Assembly (NCBI RefSeq): GCF_016862635.1
Contig: NZ_BONI01000067.1
Span: forward strand, 1 to 53,780
DNA from: Catellatospora coxensis
Lineage (GTDB): Bacteria > Actinomycetota > Actinomycetes > Mycobacteriales > Micromonosporaceae
Length of the DNA stretch: 53,780 bases
Direction of reading: 5' to 3'
This document shows, in pieces, positions 38,150-48,768 of the stretch; the stretch's first letter is position 1, and each line of letters begins with the position of its first letter. Under the pieces are notes generated by a model that saw nothing but the letters and a program-made list of their open reading frames with translations, was not told the origin of the DNA and made no database searches. The position numbers and the translations under genes are program-made.

Positions 38150-39348
38150 TGCGCGGCCTCGACGAATTGCTCGCCGAGGGTGTCTCGGGTCGGCGCGTGC
38201 TCGTGCGCGCCGACCTGAACGTGCCCTTCGTCAAGGACAGCCCCGGGACGATCGCCGACGACGGCCGGATCCGGGCGGTGCTGCCGACCATCACGGCGCT
38301 GCGCGACGCGGGCGCCTCGGTGATCGTCATGTCGCACCTGGGCCGCCCCAAGGGCGAGCCCGACCCGAAGTACACGCTCGCGCCCGTCGCGACGCGCTTC
38401 GCGGAGCTGCTCGGCTCGCCGGTGACGTTCGCCGGTGACACGGTCGGCCCGTCGGCGCAGGACGCGGTGGCGGCGCTGACCCCCGGCGGCGTGGTGCTGC
38501 TGGAGAACCTGCGCTTCAACGTGGGGGAGACCAGCAAGGACGACGCCGTGCGCGGCGCGTTCGCCGACCAGCTGGCGGCGTTCGGCGACGTGTACGTCGA
38601 CGACGCCTTCGGCGCGGTGCACCGCAAGCACGCCAGCGTCTACGACGTCGCGTCCCGGCTCCCGCACTACGCGGGCGGCCTGGTGCTGCGCGAGGTCGAG
38701 GTGCTCAAGCGGCTCACCGAGGACCCGGCCACGCCGTACGTGGTGATCCTGGGCGGCTCGAAGGTCTCCGACAAGCTCGCCGTGATCGAGGCGCTGCTGG
38801 GCAAGGCCGACAAGCTGCTCATCGGTGGCGGCATGTGCTTCACCTTCCTCAAGGCCCAGGGCCACGAGGTCGGCGCGTCGCTGCTGCAGGAGGAGATGCT
38901 CGACACCTGCCGCGACCTGCTGGCCCGCGCCGGCGACCGGATCGTGCTGCCCACCGACGTGGTGGTGGCCGACAAGTTCGCCGGCGACGCGCAGACCGAC
39001 ACGGTCGCCGCGACGGAGATCCCGGCCGGCTGGCTCGGCCTGGACATCGGCCCGGCGTCGGTGGCGCTGTTCACCGAGGCGCTGTCGGGCGCGAAGACGG
39101 TCTTCTGGAACGGCCCGATGGGCGTGTTCGAGCTGGCTCCGTTCGCCAACGGCACCCGGGGTGTGGCCGAGGCCATCACCAAGGTCGACGGCTTCACCGT
39201 GGTCGGCGGCGGCGACTCGGCCGCGGCCGTGCGCGCGCTCGGCATCGACGAGGCCGCGTTCGGCCACATCTCCACGGGCGGCGGCGCCTCCCTGGAGTAC
39301 CTGGAGGGCAAGTCGCTGCCCGGTCTCGAAGCCCTGGAGGCAGCGTGA
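38149..39348 (+). CDS. pgk: Phosphoglycerate kinase
   Basis: This 399-aa enzyme has the family landmarks [54 protein letters not shown], and GGGDSAAAV with [14 protein letters not shown] at the end. It transfers phosphate from 1,3-bisphosphoglycerate to ADP. The ATG at 38149 overlaps the gap stop (TAATG). Confidence 0.98.
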
Positions 39349-39350
39349 GC

Positions 39351-39376
39351 GCGAGGAGCGAGCTTGCGAGCCTCGC
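39351..39376. other. Intercistronic GCGAGG...CCTCGC dyad between pgk and tpiA
   Basis: GCGAGGAGCGAGCTTGCGAGCCTCGC, an imperfect hairpin immediately after the pgk stop. GAGCGAGC-type motifs also occur at 43404-43426. It may tune the tpiA message. Confidence 0.35.
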
Positions 39377-39402
39377 AGTCGCGAACTTCTGGAGGCTCAG
39401 CC

Positions 39403-40182
39403 ATGGCTGACGTGAAGCGCCGGCCGCTGATGGCCGGCAACTGGAAGATGAACCTCAACCACCTCGAAGCCATCGCGCTCGTGCAGAAGCTGGCCTTCAG
39501 CCTCACCGAGAAGCAGCTCGAAGAGGTCGAGGCCGCGGTGCTGCCGCCGTTCACCGACATCCGCAGCGTGCAGACGCTGGTGGACGGCGACCGGCTGCTC
39601 ATCAAGTACGGGGCGCAGGACCTCTCGGCGCACCCGTCCGGCGCGTACACCGGGGAGATCTCCGGCGCGATGCTGGCGAAGCTGGGCTGCTCGTTCGTGA
39701 CGGTGGGCCACTCGGAGCGCCGGCAGTACCACAACGAGTCCGACGCGCTGGTCAACGCCAAGGTCAAGGCGGCGCTGGCCAACGAGATCACGCCGATCCT
39801 GTGCGTGGGCGAGGGCCTGGACATCCGCGAGAAGGGCGAGCACGTCGAGTACACGCTCGCGCAGCTCGACGGCGGCCTGGCCGGGCTCACCCCGGCCGAG
39901 GTGGAGAAGGTCGTGGTGGCGTACGAGCCGGTCTGGGCGATCGGCACCGGCAAGACCGCCACGCCCGAGGACGCCCAGGAGGTCATCGGGGCGATCCGTG
40001 CCCAGCTGGCCAAGACCCAGGGCGAGTCCACCGCGCAGGCGGTGCGCGTGCTCTACGGCGGCTCCGTGAAGGCGGGCAACGTCGCCGCGATCATGGCGCA
40101 GCCCGACATCGACGGTGCGCTGGTCGGCGGGGCGAGCCTCGACGCCGACGAGTTCACCAGGCTCGTCCGCCTCGGCCTCTGA
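39403..40182 (+). CDS. tpiA: Triosephosphate isomerase
   Basis: This 259-aa TIM-barrel enzyme has AGNWKMN with the substrate Lys, the active-site His in VGHSERR, catalytic Glu in [15 protein letters not shown] and loop GGSVKAGN. It interconverts DHAP and GAP. The ATG at 39403 has GGAGG about 7 nt upstream. It is the last gene of gap-pgk-tpiA, with a strong terminator after it. Confidence 0.98.
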   Translation: MADVKRRPLMAGNWKMNLNHLEAIALVQKLAFSLTEKQLEEVEAAVLPPFTDIRSVQTLVDGDRLLIKYGAQDLSAHPSGAYTGEISGAMLAKLGCSFVTVGHSERRQYHNESDALVNAKVKAALANEITPILCVGEGLDIREKGEHVEYTLAQLDGGLAGLTPAEVEKVVVAYEPVWAIGTGKTATPEDAQEVIGAIRAQLAKTQGESTAQAVRVLYGGSVKAGNVAAIMAQPDIDGALVGGASLDADEFTRLVRLGL

Positions 40183-40202
40183 GCCGGCGGCACGATCCTG
40201 CT

Positions 40203-40232
40203 CCGCCCCCGCGGCTCCGGCCGCGGGGGCGG
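40203..40232 (+). terminator. gap-pgk-tpiA terminator hairpin
   Basis: A perfect 12-bp stem CCGCCCCCGCGG / CCGCGGGGGCGG with a 6-nt loop, 20 nt after tpiA, followed by ACTTCGTT. Confidence 0.8.
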
Positions 40233-40342
40233 ACTTCGTTCCGGGCCGGGCCGTCCATGCACGCTAAGTGATCTTTCGAACGCCCGCAGTCCTGCTTTGT
40301 TGCGATCTGACTCCCGGCTGCCGCGCCGGTCACCATAGTGCC

Positions 40343-40348
40343 TAGAGT
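40343..40348 (+). promoter_or_regulatory. Possible -10 of the peptide-binding lipoprotein gene
   Basis: TAGAGT, 108 nt before the ATG at 40457. The -35 is not clear. Confidence 0.35.
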
Positions 40349-40456
40349 GTGCGCGTGGCCGGGCGACCGAGACGTCGTGCGGCTTCGAGCGGTTCACCCC
40401 CCGACCACCCCTGAGATCCTTGGCGGGCCACCCCCACGCCCGCTGGGAGGACGACG

Positions 40457-42199
40457 ATGCCATACCTCAAGCACCGCATGCGGCGGATCACCGCCGCCGC
40501 CGTCGCGGTCATGGCGCTCGGCGCCGCCTCCGCCTGCGACTCGGCGGCCGACGCCAACGACACGGTCTCCACGGGCGGCACCCTCCGCGTCGTGTTGCCG
40601 CAGCTCCCGGAGCACCTGGACCCGCAGCGCATCGCGGCGGCGATGGACAACAACATCAGCCGCCTGATGTCGCGCACCCTGACCACCTACCGGGCCGAGC
40701 CCGGCGCGGCCAGCGGCGAGCTGGTGCCCGACCTGGCCACCGACCTCGGCCGGCCGAGTGAGAAGAACACGGTCTGGGAGTTCAAGCTGCGTGAGGGGGT
40801 GAAGTGGGAGGACGGCTCGCCCGTCAACTGCTCGCAGGTCAAGTACGGCGTGGAGCGCAACTTCGCGGCGCTGTTCGACTCGGGTCTGCCCTACGCGGAG
40901 CTGATGCTGGCCGACAACGCCACCCCGTACGAGGGCCCGTACAGCGGCAAGGGCCTGGACTCGGTGGTCTGCGAGGACACCCGGACCATCAAGTTCAAGC
41001 TCAAGCAGCCGGCCGGCGACTTCAACTACACGGTGGCGCTGCCGATCTTCTCGCCCGCCAAGCAGGGCGCGGACGGCGACAAGGACGCCTACGACAAGCG
41101 TCCGCTGTCCAACGGCCCCTACCGCATGGAGCCACGGTCCAGCGACACCACCTTCACGCTGGTCCGCAACGAGCACTGGTCGGCGAGCCTCGACTCGGTC
41201 CGCAAGGGTCACCCCGACAAGATCGTCTTCGTGATCGACTCCAACGACCCGGCCGTCACCAACGCGCTGATCCAGGACCAGGGCGCCGACCGCAACACGG
41301 TCATGCTGCAGAGCAACGTGGCGCCGAACTTCCTGCAGCAGGTCATCAACGACCCCAAACTGTCGCAGCGGGTGGCGACGGGCCCCAGCGGCTCGGTGCG
41401 CTACTTCGCCATCAACACCGTCAAGATGCCGAACCTGGACTGCCGCAAGGCGCTGGCGTACGCGTTCAACAAGCGCAAGTACCGCCAGGCCATGGGCGGC
41501 TCCGTGATCGGCGACCTGGCCACCTCGATGATCCCGCCGAACCTGCTGGCGCATGCCAAGTTCGACCACTACGGCACCCTCACCGACAGCGACGGCGACG
41601 AGGACAAGGCGCTCGCGCTCATCGACAAGGCGAGGAAGGACGGCAAGCCCTGCCCCGAGAAGATCTCGGTGGTGCTGCCCGACAACGACACCATCGCCCG
41701 CTACGTCAAGACCATGGTCGACGCCTACGTGCGCGTCGGTATCAAGGTCGACTTGAAGCGGCTGCCCGCCGACACGTACTGGGGCAGCATCGCCGACATC
41801 GGCCACGGCAACCACCTGGTCTACGCCGGCTGGATCCCGGACTGGGCGAACGGCTCGGCGGTCATCCCGCCGCTGTTCGACGGCAAGCTCGTCAAGCCCA
41901 CCGGTGAGCAGAGCGGCTCGAACTACTCGTTCCTCAACGACTCGGACATCAACAAGGCGATCTCCGACGCGCTGGCCGAGCAGGACCTGAACCGGCAGTA
42001 CAAGCTGTGGGGCGAGATCGACAGCAAGCTGTCGGAGCTGGCCGTGACCATCCCCGTGCTGTACCCGAACGCGATCCGCATGTACGGTTCGAACGTCGCG
42101 GGGGCTTTCATCCACGCCCAGTTCGGCGCGCCCGACCTGGCGTCGCTGGGCCTGAAGGACCCCTCGATCCCGGTGGATGTGACCTCCTCGGCCTCCTAG
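40457..42199 (+). CDS. Peptide ABC-transporter substrate-binding lipoprotein (SBP family 5), orphan
   Basis: This 580-aa lipoprotein has a short signal (ITAAAVAVMALG) and a lipobox ASAC at about residue 27. The SBP_bac_5 core includes LRVVLPQLPEHLDPQR, EFKLREGVKWEDGSPV, SNGPYRMEP and GWIPDWANGSAV. It should bind oligopeptides or similar ligands outside the membrane for an Opp/Dpp-type importer. No permease or ATPase is within the window, so it is an orphan relying on another transporter, or a signal receptor. GGGAGGA precedes the ATG. Not coupled to tpiA or secG. Confidence 0.9.
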   Translation: MPYLKHRMRRITAAAVAVMALGAASACDSAADANDTVSTGGTLRVVLPQLPEHLDPQRIAAAMDNNISRLMSRTLTTYRAEPGAASGELVPDLATDLGRPSEKNTVWEFKLREGVKWEDGSPVNCSQVKYGVERNFAALFDSGLPYAELMLADNATPYEGPYSGKGLDSVVCEDTRTIKFKLKQPAGDFNYTVALPIFSPAKQGADGDKDAYDKRPLSNGPYRMEPRSSDTTFTLVRNEHWSASLDSVRKGHPDKIVFVIDSNDPAVTNALIQDQGADRNTVMLQSNVAPNFLQQVINDPKLSQRVATGPSGSVRYFAINTVKMPNLDCRKALAYAFNKRKYRQAMGGSVIGDLATSMIPPNLLAHAKFDHYGTLTDSDGDEDKALALIDKARKDGKPCPEKISVVLPDNDTIARYVKTMVDAYVRVGIKVDLKRLPADTYWGSIADIGHGNHLVYAGWIPDWANGSAVIPPLFDGKLVKPTGEQSGSNYSFLNDSDINKAISDALAEQDLNRQYKLWGEIDSKLSELAVTIPVLYPNAIRMYGSNVAGAFIHAQFGAPDLASLGLKDPSIPVDVTSSAS

Positions 42200-42203
42200 C
42201 CGG

Positions 42204-42209
42204 TACGAT
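42204..42209 (+). promoter_or_regulatory. Possible -10 of secG
   Basis: TACGAT, about 67 nt before the secG ATG. Confidence 0.35.
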
Positions 42210-42275
42210 GGACCGCTATTGTTGACCGACACCCAAGGCCGCGCGAGCGGCCACCGAGCCTAAGGACACCTGCTC

Positions 42276-42542
42276 ATGCCGATCGGCTTCGCCTACACGT
42301 TGATCGTGTTGCTGATCATCACCAGCGCCCTGCTGACGATGCTGGTCCTGCTGCACCGGGGCAAGGGCGGCGGCCTGTCCAGCATGTTCGGCGGCGGCGT
42401 GTCGTCGAGCCTGGCCGGGTCGTCGGTGGCGGAGAAGAACCTCGACCGCTACACCGTGCTGGTGGGCATCGTCTGGTTCGCCTGCATCGTGGGGCTCGGC
42501 CTCTGGCTGAAGCTCGAAATGGCCGCCGGCGCCGTCGGCTGA
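42276..42542 (+). CDS. secG: Preprotein translocase subunit SecG
   Basis: This 88-aa protein has two membrane helices (AYTLIVLLIITSALLTMLVLL and VLVGIVWFACIVGLGLWL) joined by the SecG loop GKGGGLSSMFGGG. SecG assists SecYE/SecA protein export. Its position downstream of tpiA and upstream of the pentose-phosphate genes is the usual one in actinobacteria. A hairpin with a UUCG loop follows. Confidence 0.96.
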   Translation: MPIGFAYTLIVLLIITSALLTMLVLLHRGKGGGLSSMFGGGVSSSLAGSSVAEKNLDRYTVLVGIVWFACIVGLGLWLKLEMAAGAVG

Positions 42543-42556
42543 CGAACGCAAGCACG

Positions 42557-42594
42557 CGAAAGGGCGGCTGACCTTCGGGTCGGCCGCCCTTTCG
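42557..42594. terminator. Bidirectional terminator between secG and pgl
   Basis: CGAAAGGGCGGC ... GCCGCCCTTTCG with an inner GACC-TTCG-GGTC stem-loop. It serves two convergent genes. Confidence 0.85.
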
Positions 42595-42610
42595 GCGTGT
42601 ACGCGGGTGT

Positions 42611-43426
42611 TCAGCTCGGGACGAGGTGCGCCGGTGCGGCTGCCGCCGCCGCCCGGTCGAGCAGCCACACGGTGCGCGAGACGCCGTGCACCCGGGCCGC
42701 GGGCAGCAGCGCCGGCCCGGACAGCGCCGCGCCGACCGCCTCGGCCTTGTCCGGCCCGGCCGCGATCAGCCAGACCTCGTCCGCGGTGTCGAGGGCGGGA
42801 ATGGTGAGCGTGGTGCGCAGCGGCGGCGGCTTGGGGCTGTCCCGGACCGCGCAGACCGGGCCGGTCTCGGCGGACACCGGGTGGCCCGGGAACACCGACG
42901 CCACGTGGCCGTCCTCGCCGACGCCGAGCAGCACCAGATCGAAGTGCGGCAGCGCGCCTCCGTCGGGCGCGTGCCGGGCCAGCTCCGCGGCGTACCGGGC
43001 GGCCGCCAGCTCGGGGTCAGCGCCGTCGGGGCCGTCCGGGGGTGGCATGGGGTGCACCCGGGCCGAGTCGAGCGGCAGCGAGTCCAGCAGGGCCTCGCGC
43101 GCCTGGGTCTCGTTGCGCTCCGGGTCCCCGGCGGGCAGGAAACGCTCGTCCCCCCACCACAGGTTCACCCGGGACCAGTCGACCGCGTCGCGAGCCGGGC
43201 TGGCCAGCACCGCCCGGTACACGGCCGCCGCGACCCGGCCGCCGGTCAGCACGACGTCGGCCGTGCCCCGCGCGGCCTGCGCGTCCAGCACCCGCACGAT
43301 GAGCCGCGCGGCCACCGCCTGGGCGAGCACGCCCGCGTCGGCATGCACGACCACGGCCGCCGCCGGCACGGACCCGTCGGCGGCGTGTGCGCCAGGCCCC
43401 GGAATCGCTCGCTGACGCTCGCTCAT
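42611..43426 (-). CDS. pgl: 6-phosphogluconolactonase
   Basis: This 271-aa DevB/Pgl-family protein has VVLTGGRVAAAVYRAV, NLWWGDERFLP, HFDLVLLGVGEDGHVASVFPG and the C-terminal NAGB-like fold. It hydrolyses 6-phosphogluconolactone, the second pentose-phosphate step. The ATG at 43426 overlaps the opcA stop (ATGA). The first about 18 residues are a nonconserved extension. It ends the tkt-tal-pgi-zwf-opcA-pgl operon. Confidence 0.95.
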   Translation of the reverse strand: MSERQRAIPGPGAHAADGSVPAAAVVVHADAGVLAQAVAARLIVRVLDAQAARGTADVVLTGGRVAAAVYRAVLASPARDAVDWSRVNLWWGDERFLPAGDPERNETQAREALLDSLPLDSARVHPMPPPDGPDGADPELAAARYAAELARHAPDGGALPHFDLVLLGVGEDGHVASVFPGHPVSAETGPVCAVRDSPKPPPLRTTLTIPALDTADEVWLIAAGPDKAEAVGAALSGPALLPAARVHGVSRTVWLLDRAAAAAAPAHLVPS

Positions 43427-44418
43427 GCGGCCACCGGTTCCCAGGCCGGGTCCTGCCAGATGTGGGTACGGGTGGACGCCCGGTCGCCGAGGTTCGCGAC
43501 TCCCGTCGCCGCCGCGAGCGCGGCCGCGTACGGCTGGTCGGCGTCGAGGCGCTGCAGCTCCTCGGCCAGCACCTCGCCGAGGCGGCGTTCCACCAGTGGC
43601 AGCACCTGGTCCAGCGAGCCGGACTTGCGCAGCAGGGCCATGCCGTCGCCGGTGCTGTGCAGGCTCAGCGAACCGCCGTCGGCCAGCGCGAAGTCGACCC
43701 CGTGCAGCGCACCGGAGACCTCGGCGAGCTGCACCGGGATGCCCATCCGCGCGATGATCCAGCCGCGCAGCAGCGCGCCCAGCGGGTCACCGGCGGCGGC
43801 GTGCACCGTCGCCGACAGCGCGCCCGCCGACGCCGTGTCGAAGGCGCCCGCGATGAGCGCGCGCCAGCCGGTCAGCCGGGTCCAGGACAGGTCGGTGTCG
43901 CCGGGGGCGTAGTCCAGCGCCCGCTGCCGCAGCGCCGCGGCGGGGTCGGGGCACTGGGCGATGTCGGTGACCCGGCGCTCCGCGACGACACCCAGCGGGT
44001 CGTACGCGATGTGCTCGGGCGGGCAGCCGTGCCACCAGGTGACCACCGGCACGTCCGGGGCCAGCAGCGGCATGACCACCGACTCGCTGTGCAGGGCGAG
44101 CCGGCCGTGCATCCGCATGATCACGGCCTCGCACGGCCCGAGCCGCCCGCCGACGACGATCTCGGCGTCGAGCCGGTTCTTGGCGTTGGCGGTGGCCGCG
44201 TCGACGCCCGCGACGGGGCCGCGGCTGACCACGAGCAGCCGGCAGGGGTGCGACGCGGCGGCGATGGTGGCCGCGTCCTCGACCTGGCGCACCCGGCCCT
44301 CGTCCACGATGACGACCAGGTTGAGGGCGAGGCCGCTGGCGACGCCGCCCGCGTTGCGCCGCTCCGAGGCGAGCTTGCGCACCACCTCGTTACCGGTGGT
44401 GTCCCACAGGGCTAGCAT
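43423..44418 (-). CDS. opcA: OpcA, glucose-6-phosphate dehydrogenase assembly protein
   Basis: This 331-aa protein opens MLALWDTTGNEVVRKL and has the OpcA-specific PDVPVVTWWHG and YDPLGVVAERRVTDI and QNRLDAEIVV-like region (here KNRLDAEIVVGG). OpcA is an allosteric partner of glucose-6-phosphate dehydrogenase, known from cyanobacteria and actinobacteria. It is 34 nt downstream of zwf and overlaps pgl. Start ATG at 44418. Confidence 0.95.
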   Translation of the reverse strand: MLALWDTTGNEVVRKLASERRNAGGVASGLALNLVVIVDEGRVRQVEDAATIAAASHPCRLLVVSRGPVAGVDAATANAKNRLDAEIVVGGRLGPCEAVIMRMHGRLALHSESVVMPLLAPDVPVVTWWHGCPPEHIAYDPLGVVAERRVTDIAQCPDPAAALRQRALDYAPGDTDLSWTRLTGWRALIAGAFDTASAGALSATVHAAAGDPLGALLRGWIIARMGIPVQLAEVSGALHGVDFALADGGSLSLHSTGDGMALLRKSGSLDQVLPLVERRLGEVLAEELQRLDADQPYAAALAAATGVANLGDRASTRTHIWQDPAWEPVAA

Positions 44419-44452
44419 TCCGTCCCACTTCCCAGCTTGATCAACAGCTCGG

Positions 44453-45994
44453 TCATGCCCGCCGCCAGGAGCGGCCCTCGCGGGCCAGCATCTCGTCGGC
44501 CTCGCGCGGACCCCACTCGCCCGCCCGGTACGTCGCGGGCTTGGTGCCCGCCCAGGCGTCCTCCAGCGGGTCGATGATGCGCCAGCCCTCCTCGACCTCC
44601 GCCGCGTCCGGGAACAGCGTCCGGTCGCCCAGCAGCACGTCGAGGATGAGCCGCTCGTACGCCTCCGGGCTGGACTCGGTGAAGGCCTCGCCGTAGGCGA
44701 AGTCCATGGTGATGTCGCGCAGCTCCATCTGGGTGCCGGGCACCTTGGAGCCGAACTTCAGCATCACGCCCTCGTCCGGCTGGACCCGGATGACCAGCTG
44801 GTTGTTGCCCAGCAGCTCCACGTCCTCGGGGTAGAACGGCAGGTGCGGCGCCTTCTTGAAGAGCACGGCGACCTCGGTGACCCGCCGCGGCAAGCGCTTG
44901 CCGGCGCGGATGTAGAACGGAACGCCAGCCCATCGGCGGTTCTGGATGGTCAGCCGCACCGCCGCGTACGTCTCGGTGTTCGAGTCCGGCGGGACGTCCG
45001 ACTCCTCCAGGTAACCCGGGACCCGCGCCCCGGCGACCCAGCCGGTCAGGTACTGGCCGCGCACGGTCTCGGTGGTGACGTCCTTGGGCGGCACGGTGGC
45101 CCGCAGCACCTTGAGCTTCTCGGCCCGGATCTCGGAGGCGTCGAACGTGGTCGGCTCCTCCATGGCGACCAGCGCCAGCAGCTGCATCAGGTGGTTCTGC
45201 ATGACGTCGCGGGCCGCGCCGGTGGCGTCGTAGAAGCCGGCCCGGGTGCCGATGCCGACGTCCTCGGCCATGGTGATCTGCACCGAGTCGACGTACTTCG
45301 AGTTCCACAGGGGCTCGAACAGCGAGTTCGCGAAGCGCAGCGCCAGGATGTTCTGGACCGTCTCCTTGCCCAGGTAGTGGTCGATGCGGAAGACGTCCTC
45401 CGCGCTGACCACGTCGTCGACCAGGTCGTTGAGCGCCTTGGCCGACTCCAGGTCCTCGCCGAACGGCTTCTCCACCACGACCCGCCGCCAGCCGCCCGAC
45501 TTGGCGTTGTCGGCCATGCCGGTGCGCTCCAGCTGCTTGAGCACGGTCGGGAAGGCAGCCGGGGGGATGGACAGGTAGAACGCCGCGTTGCCCATGATGC
45601 CGTGCGAGTCGCGCAGCTCGTTCAGGCAGTCGTGCAGCCGGTCGAAGGCGGCGTCGTCGTCGAACGCGCCGCCCACGAAGCGGAAGTTGCCCGCCAGCCG
45701 GGCCCAGACCTCCTCGCGCCACGGGGTGCGCGCGTGCTCCATGGCCGCGGTGCGGGCCACGTTCTCGAAGTCGCCGTCGCCCCAGTCACGCCGGGCGAAG
45801 CCGGCGATCACGAAGCCGGGCGGCAGCAGGCCCCGGTTGGCCAGGTCGTACACGGCCGGGATGAGCTTCTTGCGGGCGAGGTCGCCGGTGACCCCGAAGA
45901 TGACGAGCGCGCAGGGCTCCGGGATCCGCGGCAGACGGCGGTCCTGGGGGTCCCGCAGCGGATTGCTCCGCTGCGGGTCGGACGACACGGTCAC
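44453..45994 (-). CDS. zwf: Glucose-6-phosphate dehydrogenase
   Basis: This 513-aa enzyme has the NADP loop [30 protein letters not shown], the active site [13 protein letters not shown], and [15 protein letters not shown]. It makes NADPH and starts the oxidative pentose-phosphate branch. The GTG at 45994 has GAGAGGTGA about 7 nt upstream and lies 6 nt after the pgi stop. The partner opcA follows. Confidence 0.98.
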   Translation of the reverse strand: MTVSSDPQRSNPLRDPQDRRLPRIPEPCALVIFGVTGDLARKKLIPAVYDLANRGLLPPGFVIAGFARRDWGDGDFENVARTAAMEHARTPWREEVWARLAGNFRFVGGAFDDDAAFDRLHDCLNELRDSHGIMGNAAFYLSIPPAAFPTVLKQLERTGMADNAKSGGWRRVVVEKPFGEDLESAKALNDLVDDVVSAEDVFRIDHYLGKETVQNILALRFANSLFEPLWNSKYVDSVQITMAEDVGIGTRAGFYDATGAARDVMQNHLMQLLALVAMEEPTTFDASEIRAEKLKVLRATVPPKDVTTETVRGQYLTGWVAGARVPGYLEESDVPPDSNTETYAAVRLTIQNRRWAGVPFYIRAGKRLPRRVTEVAVLFKKAPHLPFYPEDVELLGNNQLVIRVQPDEGVMLKFGSKVPGTQMELRDITMDFAYGEAFTESSPEAYERLILDVLLGDRTLFPDAAEVEEGWRIIDPLEDAWAGTKPATYRAGEWGPREADEMLAREGRSWRRA

Positions 45995-46000
45995 GTGACG

Positions 46001-47653
46001 TCACCTCTCCTTGTACGGCTGGAGTCGGGCCGCGGCCTCCAGCAGCTGGGCGATGCCCTTGGCCCGGTCGGTCAGGTGCAGGTGCAGCAGCGGGCGGTCG
46101 CGCCCGGCCAGCGCCTGCCGGTCGCCCGCGGCCTGGGCCGCCTGCAGCCGGCCGAAGGTGTACGGCCGGCCCGGCACCGCCAGGTCCTCGGCGGCCTCGC
46201 CGGTGATCTGCAGGAACGCCCCGACCTGCGGACCGCCCTTGTGGTACTGGCCGGTCGAGTGCAGGAAGCGCGGGCCCCAGCCGAACGTCACCGGGCGGCC
46301 GCTCGCGGCGGCCAGCAGCTCGCGCACCTTCGCGGCGTCCGCGTCGGCGAACCGGTCCAGGTAGGCCATCACAGCGACGTAGCCGTGCTCGCCCGCGGCC
46401 CCGAGCAGGGCGCGCAACGCGTCCTCCAGGGAGCTCGCGTCGCCGTACCCGACGATGTCGCCCTCGGTGAACGACGGCGCCGCCGCGGGCAGGCCCGCCT
46501 CGAGGATCTTGTTGGTGTTCTGCTTGGACTCGGTGACGTTGGGCTGGTCGAACGGGTCGATGCCGAGCACCCGCCCGGCCACCGCGGTCGCGACCTCCCA
46601 GCACAGGAACTGCGCGCCGAGCGGCCCGTTGACCGAGACGTGCGGCGCCACGCCGCTGCCCGGCACCGCGCCGACGCCCAGCGACCCGCCGACCGTGGCG
46701 GTGAGCACGTCGGACCCGGTCGCCCCGGCGCTGGTCGGGGTCTCCACCACGACCGGCAGGATGCCCTTGCCGTCCTTGCCGGTGGATTCGGCGATCAGCT
46801 GCTCGGCCCAGTCGCCCAGGCCGCTGATGCCGCTGCCGTCGTCGACCAGCGCGATCTTGTCGCGGCCCGCCAGGGCGGCCGCGCCCATCGCCGCCCCGAG
46901 CAGGAACGCCGGGTTGTCCAGGTCGCCGGTCAGCGTGGTGGCGAACTCCTCCGCCTGGTCCAGCAGCTCGGCCACGTCGATCCCGGCCAGCGCCGTCGGC
47001 ACCAGGCCGAACGCGGTCAGCGCCGAGTAGCGGCCGCCCACGTCCGAGTCGGCCAGCAGCACGGTCGCGCCCATCTCGCGGGCGGTCGCCTCCAGCGGCG
47101 AGCCCGGGTCGGTGACGACGACGAAGTGCCGGCCGGCCTCGGCCGGGCTCATGCCCGCGTCGAGGAATGCCTGCAGGTAGGCCCGGCGGTGGCTGTCGGT
47201 CTCCACGGTGCCGCCGGACTTGCTCGACACCACCACCACGGTGCGGTCGAGCCGGTCGCCCAGCGCGGCGGCGACCTGGCCCGGGTCGGTGGTGTCCAGC
47301 ACGGTGAGCTGCTTGCCCAGGGTGAGGGAGATCACCTCGGGGGCCAGCGAGGAGCCGCCCATGCCGGCCAGCACCACGTGGTCCAGGTCGCCCAGCTCCT
47401 CCCGCAGCTCGGCGAGCTGCGGCAGCAGCGCCCGGCTGCGCTGGAAGGTGTCCACCCAGCCGAGCCGGATCCCGGCCTCGGCCTCGGCGGCCGGACCCCA
47501 CAGCGTCGGGTCCTTGGCCGCCAGCTTCGCGGGCACCCCGTCGGCCAGCAGCCGCGCCAGCACCGGCTCGGCCGCCTCGGCGACCTCCCGGGAAACCCGC
47601 ACGGTCAGCCCGCCGCCGAACACCGCCTCTTCGATGTTGCGCTGCTCGCTCAC
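46001..47653 (-). CDS. pgi: Glucose-6-phosphate isomerase
   Basis: This 550-aa protein has two SIS-type sugar isomerase lobes; landmarks are [54 protein letters not shown] and [15 protein letters not shown]. The layout resembles the isomerase half of fused transaldolase-isomerase proteins known in other bacteria; here tal is a separate gene with a GTGA overlap. It links glycolysis and the pentose-phosphate pathway. Start GTG at 47653; the frame extends further upstream but into tal. Confidence 0.93.
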   Translation of the reverse strand: MSEQRNIEEAVFGGGLTVRVSREVAEAAEPVLARLLADGVPAKLAAKDPTLWGPAAEAEAGIRLGWVDTFQRSRALLPQLAELREELGDLDHVVLAGMGGSSLAPEVISLTLGKQLTVLDTTDPGQVAAALGDRLDRTVVVVSSKSGGTVETDSHRRAYLQAFLDAGMSPAEAGRHFVVVTDPGSPLEATAREMGATVLLADSDVGGRYSALTAFGLVPTALAGIDVAELLDQAEEFATTLTGDLDNPAFLLGAAMGAAALAGRDKIALVDDGSGISGLGDWAEQLIAESTGKDGKGILPVVVETPTSAGATGSDVLTATVGGSLGVGAVPGSGVAPHVSVNGPLGAQFLCWEVATAVAGRVLGIDPFDQPNVTESKQNTNKILEAGLPAAAPSFTEGDIVGYGDASSLEDALRALLGAAGEHGYVAVMAYLDRFADADAAKVRELLAAASGRPVTFGWGPRFLHSTGQYHKGGPQVGAFLQITGEAAEDLAVPGRPYTFGRLQAAQAAGDRQALAGRDRPLLHLHLTDRAKGIAQLLEAAARLQPYKER

Positions 47654-48765
47654 GCCTTCTCCAGCTTCGCCTGCACGCCCGCGAGCAGTTCCTTCCAGCT
47701 GGCGTCGAACTTGGCGACGCCGTCGCGCTCCAGGAACTCCACCACGTCGTCGTAGTCGACGCCGACCTCGCGCAGCGCGTCGAGGGTCATCTCGGCCGAC
47801 TGCAGGTTGCCGGTGACCGTGTCGCCGGGCACCTTGCCGTGGTCGGCGAAGGCCTTCATGGTCTTCTCCGGCATGGTGTTGACCGTGTTCGGCGCGATCA
47901 GCTGCTCGACGTAGAGCGTGTCCGGGTAGGCCTCGTTCTTCGTGCCGGTGGAGGCCCACAGCGGCCGCTGCGGCTTGGCCCCGGCGGCCTTGAGGGCGGC
48001 CCAGCGCTGGCCGTTCACGACGTCCAGGTGCGCGCCGTACGCCAGCCGGGCGTTGGCGACCGCGGCCTGCCCGCGCAGGGCGAGCGCGTCCGGAGTGCCG
48101 ATCTTCTCCAGCCGCTTGTCGATCTCGGTGTCGAAGCGCGACACGAAGAACGACGCCACAGACTCGATCTTGGCGATGTCGTGCCCGTTGGCCTGCGCCT
48201 GCTCCAGGCCGGTCAGCCAGGCGTCCATCACCGCGCGGTAGCGCTCCAGCGAGAAGATCAGCGTCACGTTGACGCTGATGCCCTCGGCCAGCGCCGCGGT
48301 GATCGCGGGCAGCCCGGCCAGGGTCGCCGGGATCTTGATGAACAGGTTGGGCCGGTCGACCAGCCACCACAGCTGCTTGGCCTCGGCGATGGTCGGCTCG
48401 GTCTGGTCGGCCAGCCGCGGGTCCACCTCGATGGACACCCGCCCGTCGACCCCGCCGGAGGCGTCGAACGCCGGGCGCATCACGTCGCAGGCCCAGCGGA
48501 TGTCGTACGTGGTGAGCATGCGCACGGCCTCGTCGACCGTGACGCCGCGCACCTTCAGGTCGTGCAGCTGCGCGTCGTAGTCGTCGCTGCCCGCCAGCGC
48601 GCCCGCGAAGATGGTCGGGTTGCTGGTCACGCCGACGACGTGCGACTCGTCGAGCAGCTTGGCCAGCGCGGTGTGCGAGCCGCCCTCGGTCAGCCGCTCA
48701 CGGGAGATGTCGTCGAGCCATACCGCGACGCCCGCGGCGGAGAGCTCGCCCAGTGGATCAGTCAT
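47650..48765 (-). CDS. tal: Transaldolase
   Basis: This 371-aa TIM-barrel enzyme has [27 protein letters not shown], the Schiff-base Lys in [23 protein letters not shown] and LWASTGTKN. It is of the TalA subfamily used in actinobacterial pentose-phosphate operons. The ATG at 48765 follows the tkt stop by 3 nt; the stop overlaps the pgi GTG. Confidence 0.97.
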   Translation of the reverse strand: MTDPLGELSAAGVAVWLDDISRERLTEGGSHTALAKLLDESHVVGVTSNPTIFAGALAGSDDYDAQLHDLKVRGVTVDEAVRMLTTYDIRWACDVMRPAFDASGGVDGRVSIEVDPRLADQTEPTIAEAKQLWWLVDRPNLFIKIPATLAGLPAITAALAEGISVNVTLIFSLERYRAVMDAWLTGLEQAQANGHDIAKIESVASFFVSRFDTEIDKRLEKIGTPDALALRGQAAVANARLAYGAHLDVVNGQRWAALKAAGAKPQRPLWASTGTKNEAYPDTLYVEQLIAPNTVNTMPEKTMKAFADHGKVPGDTVTGNLQSAEMTLDALREVGVDYDDVVEFLERDGVAKFDASWKELLAGVQAKLEKA

Positions 48766-48768
48766 GTG

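Noticed and set aside
46001-48370. A 789-aa pgi with a long N-terminal extension (a possible Tal-Pgi fusion)
   Set aside because: The extra N-terminus lies out of frame within tal and lacks transaldolase motifs; a GTG at 47653 gives the normal protein.
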